Source of the DNA: Acidobacteriota bacterium
GTDB lineage: Bacteria > Acidobacteriota > Vicinamibacteria > Vicinamibacterales > SCN-69-37
DNA length: 7,685 nucleotides
Assembly (NCBI GenBank): GCA_021824055.1
Contig: JAKALV010000157.1
Coordinates: forward strand, 1 to 7,685
Reading direction: 5' to 3'
The notes under the pieces are model-generated. The model saw nothing but the letters and a program-made list of their open reading frames with translations, was not told the origin of the DNA and ran no database searches. Each line of letters opens with the position of its first letter. Within the stretch, counting starts at the first letter, position 1. This document shows positions 6,248-7,685 of the stretch, piece by piece. Position numbers and translations under genes: made by a program.

Positions 6248-6276
6248 TTGTGCGTATGTCAGATCAGACATAGAAT
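6248..6276 (+). promoter_or_regulatory. Putative sigma70-like promoter of the toxin-antitoxin locus
   Basis: TTGTGC (6248-6253) and TAGAAT (6271-6276) are separated by exactly 17 bases; the -10 matches 5 of 6 consensus bases and the -35 matches 3. Transcription would begin around 6283, only a few bases before the ATG at 6287, giving a nearly leaderless message. Confidence 0.5.
6255..6272. promoter_or_regulatory. Putative antitoxin operator palindrome
   Basis: TATGTC (6255-6260) and GACATA (6267-6272) are perfect inverted half-sites around a 6-base centre. The palindrome fills the promoter spacer and overlaps the -10, where a HigA/Xre-type antitoxin dimer would block RNA polymerase. Autoregulation of this kind is normal for the family; binding here is inferred. 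Confidence 0.5.
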
Positions 6277-6286
6277 GGATCGAACA

Positions 6287-6419
6287 ATGAGTCCGCGCGA
6301 CAAGCCGTTGGTGTGGCACGCCCACGACGCCGAAGGTGGTTATCGACGAATGCCGACGGCGTCTGGCGACGTACCGGAAAGTATTCACTGAGAAGAAAGG
6401 CAACCGCGATGCGCGCTGA
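6287..6419 (+). pseudogene. RelE/HigB-like (Gp49-type) toxin remnant with internal deletion
   Basis: Two pieces of one toxin seem to be joined. The ATG at 6287 opens MSPRDKPLVW, a typical N-terminus of phage-Gp49-like RelE/ParE toxins. From 6315, one frame over, the DNA reads GTPTTPKVVIDECRRRLATY and on to a TGA at 6417-6419; the TPK-x-x-ID-x(4)-RL pattern is the usual C-terminus. That second frame ends 11 bases inside the antitoxin start, the normal toxin-antitoxin overlap, which supports it as the original frame. Family members have about 100-120 residues; only about 10 plus 34 remain, so roughly 60-70 middle residues holding the RNase core are gone, and the frame is shifted. Read straight from 6287 the product is a 34-residue peptide ending at 6391. 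The toxin is almost certainly inactive. Assignment rests on remembered family motifs, not a search. Confidence 0.6.
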
Positions 6420-6741
6420 GAAGAGACGACAACTCGAACGAGCGGGCTGGGCCATCGGTGACGCTGGTGATTTTCTCGAGCTGTCCGCAGAAGAACGACG
6501 GTTCGTCGATGTGAAGCTGGCCCTCGCTGATGGGCTGCGCCGACGCCGGGAGCGCCTTGGATTGACGCAGTCGGCGATGGCTGATCGCCTGGGCTCAAGT
6601 CAGTCGAGAGTGGCCAAGATGGAGGCGGCCCACCGCTCGGTCAGCACCGACCTCCTGCTAAAGTCCCTCTTCCGGCTGGGAGCGAGCCCCGCCGATGTCG
6701 CCCGGCTCTTGACCACGAAGGCTCGGACCTACGCAGCCTAA
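6409..6741 (+). CDS. HigA/Xre-family antitoxin (helix-turn-helix)
   Basis: A 110-residue protein of the antitoxin type that partners Gp49-like RelE toxins. Residues 1-25 (RRQLERAGWAIGDAGDFLEL) form the typical N-terminal segment, followed by SAEERRFVDVKLALADGLRRRRE and an Xre/Cro helix-turn-helix (about 43-97) with LTQSAMADRLGSSQSRVAKME. Its expected role is to bind and neutralise the toxin and to repress its own promoter. The ATG at 6409 is chosen because it has AAAGG 8 bases upstream and lies 11 bases inside the old toxin frame; an extension to 6313 would only add shifted toxin sequence. All parts look intact although the toxin is broken, so the gene may persist as an orphan regulator or simply have not yet decayed. 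Confidence 0.85.
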   Translation: MRAEKRRQLERAGWAIGDAGDFLELSAEERRFVDVKLALADGLRRRRERLGLTQSAMADRLGSSQSRVAKMEAAHRSVSTDLLLKSLFRLGASPADVARLLTTKARTYAA

Positions 6742-6752
6742 CTGGTCTATGC

Positions 6753-6768
6753 CCGCGTCGTGACGCGG
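6753..6768. repeat. Short inverted repeat after the antitoxin gene
   Basis: CCGCGTC and GACGCGG are perfect 7-base inverted copies around GT. They sit between the convergent antitoxin and nucleotidyltransferase-like genes, where a terminator would be expected, but no T-run follows, so a factor-independent terminator is only a weak possibility. Confidence 0.35.
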
Positions 6769-6802
6769 TTGATGCACGTCGCGTGATACACGGAGACGGC
6801 CG

Positions 6803-7411
6803 TCAGTCTGCGCCGAGCACCTCGTCGAGCCCGGCCTTGCAGACTGCTTGGATAGCTCCAGGCGTCACTCGTCTCGGCGCTGCGATCAAAGCGGCGTCTC
6901 GCACCGTGTCGCTGACGGAGTGAAACAGAGCATCAGTCTGCGCGCGCAGCTTACGGATCGCTCGCTCATGAAGCGTCTGCATCACAGATTCCTGCCACAA
7001 CGTGCGCAGCACCGGCAATGAACCTGAAAAGAGCTCGAGCGTGTCGTGAATGTAGAGGGCGTCCTTGGCCCGATCGCCAGGTTTGCGGAGGCCATGAAAC
7101 AGCGATTTCTGAACCAGATAGCTGGTTGGATTCGGGATCAGAATCGTGGCCTGCTCGGTGAGGCCGAAGCCGGCCTCGCGACGCAACGTGACGGACCAGG
7201 GCGCGATCAGCAAGACGTCAAGGTAGCGCAACTTCTGAGCCACCACTCCGGCGACGCGCTCGGTGACATCGGGCGACCCGTCACGACGATTCTCACCGCC
7301 CAAGAGTGGCGTCAGGAACTCGGCGTAGAAGCCGGCATCCTTCGGGCCCAGCCCGTAGTGCGTGACCGGTGGCCGGCCATCGCCAGAAAACTCCTGGTTG
7401 TCGGAATCGAT
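6803..7411 (-). pseudogene. Nucleotidyltransferase-fold protein (GSU2403-like), N-terminally truncated
   Basis: The frame is open from just inside a TAA at 7412-7414 to a TGA at 6803-6805, giving 202 residues without a credible start: the first usable codons are TTG 7303 or internal GTGs, all inside conserved-looking sequence. Recognisable segments are AGFYAEFLTPL, KLRYLDVLLIAPW, ILIPNPTSYLVQKSLFHG and DRAKDALYIHDTLELF, which resemble the C-terminal two-thirds of the GSU2403-type nucleotidyltransferase-fold family (related in fold to AbiEii-like toxins). The N-terminal part that should carry the GS and D-x-D catalytic motifs is absent, so it is probably inactive. Family assignment is from memory and moderate. 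The alternative is a complete smaller protein starting at TTG 7303 (166 residues). It converges with the antitoxin gene and faces away from the nuclease-like gene to the right. Confidence 0.55.
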
Positions 7412-7461
7412 TTAGTGTGCCGCTGCTCGACGATGGAGGGACTGAGCGTCCCTGGCAATTC

Positions 7462-7685
7462 ATGTTGAATTCATTAATCAATCGAGCGGTCGATCAAGAC
7501 GTGATCCCGAACATGATCGCCCTCTATCGTCTTACACAGGGCAAGCCATGTTCTTGCCTTTCTATCGGCCTGGAGCTACTGAGGGGTGATGTTGTTCAAC
7601 ACGAACTTGACGTCGTTTTTGTGTCCAAACAAGAGGTCTACGGCGCCGAGTGCAAGGCGAGCAACAACCTCGGCGACAAGGACGT
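7462..7685 (+). CDS. PD-(D/E)xK nuclease-like protein, partial (C-terminus beyond right edge)
   Basis: A frame open to the right edge with 74 complete codons visible from ATG 7462. It reads LINRAVDQDVIPNMIALYRL, then CSCLSIGLELLRGD, then HELDVVFVSKQEVYGAECKA. D50 and E63-C-K65, separated by two short beta strands, form the D...(E)xK core of PD-(D/E)xK nucleases, as in restriction-like and CARF-linked defence nucleases. The specific family is not identified. The frame is also open upstream to 7366 and reads FSVPLLDDGGTERPWQF just before this ATG, which looks protein-like; GTG 7417 is therefore an alternative start, or the gene has lost its true N-terminus. GGAGGG at 7435-7440 is too far from ATG 7462 to serve it. 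Base composition is more A/T-rich than in the Kai region, which fits acquired DNA. Confidence 0.55.
   Translation, partial: MLNSLINRAVDQDVIPNMIALYRLTQGKPCSCLSIGLELLRGDVVQHELDVVFVSKQEVYGAECKASNNLGDKD

Noticed and set aside
7046..7468. Plus-strand open frame opposite the nucleotidyltransferase-like remnant (140 residues), and the minus-strand frame 7293-7481
   Set aside because: Neither product looks like a folded protein; the minus-strand frame ending at 6803 has the recognisable segments.
7474..7496. ATCGA-GCGG-TCGAT small inverted repeat
   Set aside because: Only 5-base arms, inside the likely coding region; expected by chance.

Overview
High-GC bacterial DNA, probably from a soil or sediment Acidobacteriota-like organism. 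This taxonomic guess is inference only: it rests on the strong G/C third-position bias, the Cys-anchored lipoproteins with Ser/Pro/Ala-rich linkers, and a coiled-coil KaiC with two KaiB paralogues. No rRNA, tRNA, CRISPR array or complete insertion sequence is visible.

Layout. (1) 1-1125, minus strand: an NRAMP-family metal transporter whose C-terminus lies beyond the left edge; its metal-site motifs are substituted. (2) 1126-1472: divergent intergenic region. (3) 1473-4748, plus strand: a very tight cluster of a small helical ORF, a KaiC-type double ATPase with a C-terminal coiled coil, two tandem KaiB paralogues, and a Crp/Fnr-family regulator. Every junction is a 0-4 base overlap or abutment (ATGA, TAA|ATG, TGATG, TAGTG), so the genes are probably co-transcribed and translationally coupled. 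There is no kaiA or histidine kinase in view; the Crp/Fnr protein is the only candidate output factor. (4) 4759-6142: two divergent lipoprotein genes, one CHRD-domain (minus) and one Big_2-domain (plus), sharing a 91-base promoter region with an 8+8 inverted repeat. (5) 6248-7685: a decaying accessory segment. It holds a toxin-antitoxin locus with a plausible promoter/operator, a toxin that appears to have lost its middle, and an intact antitoxin. Then come an N-terminally truncated nucleotidyltransferase-like gene (minus) and the start of a PD-(D/E)xK nuclease-like protein (plus) that runs off the right edge.

How the parts work together: the Kai cluster looks like a self-contained timing or stress-state module. 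KaiC would act as the ATP-driven phosphoswitch, the KaiB proteins as fold-switching binders of its CI ring, and the Crp/Fnr protein as a possible transcriptional output. The right-hand segment looks like defence or addiction genes eroded by deletions.
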